From Sphaerotilus natans (GTDB lineage: Bacteria > Pseudomonadota > Gammaproteobacteria > Burkholderiales > Burkholderiaceae_C), in assembly GCF_900156335.1 (NCBI RefSeq), contig NZ_FTMZ01000006.1, positions 124,001 to 188,000 on the forward strand: a stretch of 64,000 nucleotides of DNA, in the 5' to 3' direction. This document shows positions 62,336 to 64,000 of the stretch, piece by piece; the stretch's first letter is position 1, and every line of letters starts with the position of its first letter. A program made the translations under genes and the position numbers. The notes beneath the pieces were generated by a model, which worked only from the letters and a program-made list of their open reading frames with translations, made no database searches and was not told the origin of the DNA.

Positions 62336-64000
62336 ATGCCCGCCTACCGTTCGAAGACCTCCACCGCCGGCCGCAACATGGCCGGAGCCCGTTCCCTGTG
62401 GCGCGCCACCGGCATGAAGGATGACGACTTCTCGAAGCCGATCATCGCCGTGGCCAACAGCTTCACCCAGTTCGTGCCGGGTCACGTCCACCTGAAGGAC
62501 CTGGGCCAGCTGGTCGCACGCGAGATCGAGGCCGCCGGCGGCGTGGCCAAGGAATTCAACACCATCGCGGTGGACGACGGCATCGCGATGGGCCACGACG
62601 GCATGCTGTACTCGTTGCCCAGCCGCGACCTGATCGCCGACTCGGTCGAGTTCATGGTCAACGCCCACTGCGCCGACGCGCTGGTGTGCATCAGCAACTG
62701 CGACAAGATCACCCCGGGCATGCTGATGGCCGCCATGCGCCTGAACATCCCGGTCGTCTTCGTCTCCGGCGGCCCGATGGAGGCCGGCAAGGTGCGCCTG
62801 GCGGTGCCGGGCACGCAGACCGTGCAGATCAAGAAGCTCGACCTGGTGGACGCCATGGTCATGGCGGTGGACAGCAAGGTGTCCGACGCCGATCTGGCCG
62901 AAGTCGAGCGCTCGGCCTGCCCGACCTGCGGCTCGTGCTCGGGCATGTTCACCGCCAACTCGATGAACTGCCTGACGGAAGCCCTGGGCCTCTCCCTGCC
63001 CGGCAACGGCACCGTGCTGGCCACGCACGCCGACCGCGAGCAGCTGTTCAAGCGCGCCGGCCGTCTGGCGGTCGATCTGTGCAAGCGCTACTACGAGCAG
63101 GACGATGCCAGCGTGCTGCCGCGCTCGATGGGCTTCAAGGCCTTCGAGAACGCGATCACGCTCGACATCGCGATGGGCGGCTCGACCAACACCATCCTGC
63201 ACCTGCTGGCCATCGCCCAGGAAGCCGGCATCGACTTCACGATGGCCGACATCGACCGCCTCTCGCGCGTGGTGCCGCAGCTGTGCAAGGTCGCGCCCAA
63301 CACCAACAAGTACCATATCGAGGACGTGCACCGCGCCGGCGGCATCATGGCCATCCTGGGCGAGCTGGCCCGCGCCGGCAAGCTGCACACCGACGTGCCG
63401 ACCATTCACGCGCCGACGATGGCCGACGCGCTGGCCCAGTGGGACATCGCCGGCCAGCCCAGCGACGAGGTCAAGACCTTCTACATGGCCGGCCCCGCCG
63501 GCATCCCGACGCAGGTCGCCTTCAGCCAGGCCACCCGCTGGCCCAGCCTGGACCTGGACCGCGCCGAGGGCTGCATCCGCTCCGACGAGCATGCCTTCTC
63601 GAAGGAAGGCGGCCTGGCCGTGCTGCGCGGCAACATCGCGGTCGACGGCTGCGTGGTCAAGACCGCCGGCGTCGACGAGTCCATCCTGGTGTTCGAGGGC
63701 TCGGCCTACGTGACCGAGTCGCAGGACGAGGCGGTGGCCGACATCCTGGCCGACAAGGTCAAGGCCGGCGACGTGGTCATCGTGCGCTACGAAGGCCCCA
63801 AGGGCGGCCCGGGCATGCAGGAAATGCTCTATCCCACCAGCTACATCAAGAGCAAGGGCCTGGGCAAGGCCTGCGCGCTGCTGACCGACGGCCGCTTCTC
63901 GGGCGGCACCTCGGGCCTGTCCATCGGCCACTGCTCGCCGGAAGCGGCGGCCGGCGGCGCGATCGGCCTGGTGAAGAACGGCGACCGCATCCGCATCGAC
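62336..64000 (+). CDS. ilvD: Dihydroxy-acid dehydratase IlvD (partial, runs off right edge)
   Basis: The first 555 codons of IlvD, which makes 2-ketoacids for valine, isoleucine and pantothenate synthesis. The N-terminus [19 protein letters not shown] and segments [21 protein letters not shown] and [20 protein letters not shown] match the E. coli-type enzyme (about 616 residues) rather than Edd. Fe-S cluster cysteines are visible in ISNCDK and [11 protein letters not shown]. It starts 67 bp after kdgR and is probably unrelated to the pectin operon. IlvD-like sugar-acid dehydratases exist, but the close IlvD match argues for the biosynthetic enzyme. Confidence 0.94.
   Translation, partial: MPAYRSKTSTAGRNMAGARSLWRATGMKDDDFSKPIIAVANSFTQFVPGHVHLKDLGQLVAREIEAAGGVAKEFNTIAVDDGIAMGHDGMLYSLPSRDLIADSVEFMVNAHCADALVCISNCDKITPGMLMAAMRLNIPVVFVSGGPMEAGKVRLAVPGTQTVQIKKLDLVDAMVMAVDSKVSDADLAEVERSACPTCGSCSGMFTANSMNCLTEALGLSLPGNGTVLATHADREQLFKRAGRLAVDLCKRYYEQDDASVLPRSMGFKAFENAITLDIAMGGSTNTILHLLAIAQEAGIDFTMADIDRLSRVVPQLCKVAPNTNKYHIEDVHRAGGIMAILGELARAGKLHTDVPTIHAPTMADALAQWDIAGQPSDEVKTFYMAGPAGIPTQVAFSQATRWPSLDLDRAEGCIRSDEHAFSKEGGLAVLRGNIAVDGCVVKTAGVDESILVFEGSAYVTESQDEAVADILADKVKAGDVVIVRYEGPKGGPGMQEMLYPTSYIKSKGLGKACALLTDGRFSGGTSGLSIGHCSPEAAAGGAIGLVKNGDRIRID

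Noticed and set aside
1-64000. CRISPR arrays, tRNA/rRNA genes, insertion sequences, attachment sites
   Set aside because: I looked on both strands and saw no regularly spaced repeats, RNA gene signatures, transposase-like proteins or integrases.

Overview
The window is a GC-rich (by eye well above 60 percent) Gram-negative chromosome segment. Trimeric-type porin, MCP, IlvD and pectin/inositol gene styles point to a betaproteobacterium of the order Burkholderiales, perhaps a Leptothrix/Sphaerotilus/Ideonella-like freshwater relative. The order is an inference from family resemblance; I could not run a search. Genes are packed tightly, with many ATGA/GTGA stop-start overlaps and convergent gene ends that abut or overlap. 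I saw no tRNA, rRNA, CRISPR array, insertion sequence, prophage or other mobile element.

Layout. (1) About 45-243, minus strand: a cobalamin riboswitch whose controlled gene lies beyond the left edge. (2) 454-12065, plus strand: an eleven-gene chemosensory operon of unusual build. It encodes a soluble receptor with two MCP signalling hairpins, a coupling protein with three CheW domains, CheB, a HEAT-repeat protein, CheR, CheY, CheA, a small STAS-like protein, and two similar CheYs flanking a membrane MCP whose C-terminus carries a CheZ-like motif. (3) 12066-21755: a myo-inositol island. An inositol-type ABC importer faces left and iolC-DUF2090, iolD, iolE and iolB face right; the divergent promoter carries two GGAA-N6-TTCC-like sites. 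(4) 21767-26186: a transmembrane MCP and a 7TM GGDEF-EAL protein. (5) 25930-30496, minus strand: a phosphate-scavenging group (PhoX, a 42-residue membrane peptide, an ExeM-like nuclease) with a good Pho box. (6) 30574-40276, plus strand: a copper-handling island with two DUF2946-like proteins, a TonB receptor, a PepSY membrane protein, the MbnP/MbnH pair, an outer-membrane barrel, a PCu(A)C chaperone and a Crp-like regulator. (7) 40209-41357: 4-hydroxyphenylpyruvate dioxygenase.

(8) 41637-62268 is a large uronate/pectin catabolic region. LacI and GntR regulators sit beside a uronate-type TRAP transporter, uronate dehydrogenase and an SMP-30 lactonase (oxidative branch). KDG kinase, a porin, KdgF, KduI, KduD, a TogMNAB-like oligogalacturonide ABC importer, a pectate lyase lipoprotein, oligogalacturonate lyase, a MATE exporter and a KdgR-type IclR regulator form the lyase/isomerase branch. 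Two sequences matching the enterobacterial KdgR box lie before kdgK and kduI, so the regulator and its targets probably form a local regulon. Both branches converge on 2-keto-3-deoxygluconate or related acids. KDPG aldolase and galactarate-processing enzymes are not in the window. (9) 62336 to the right edge: ilvD, truncated by the window end.
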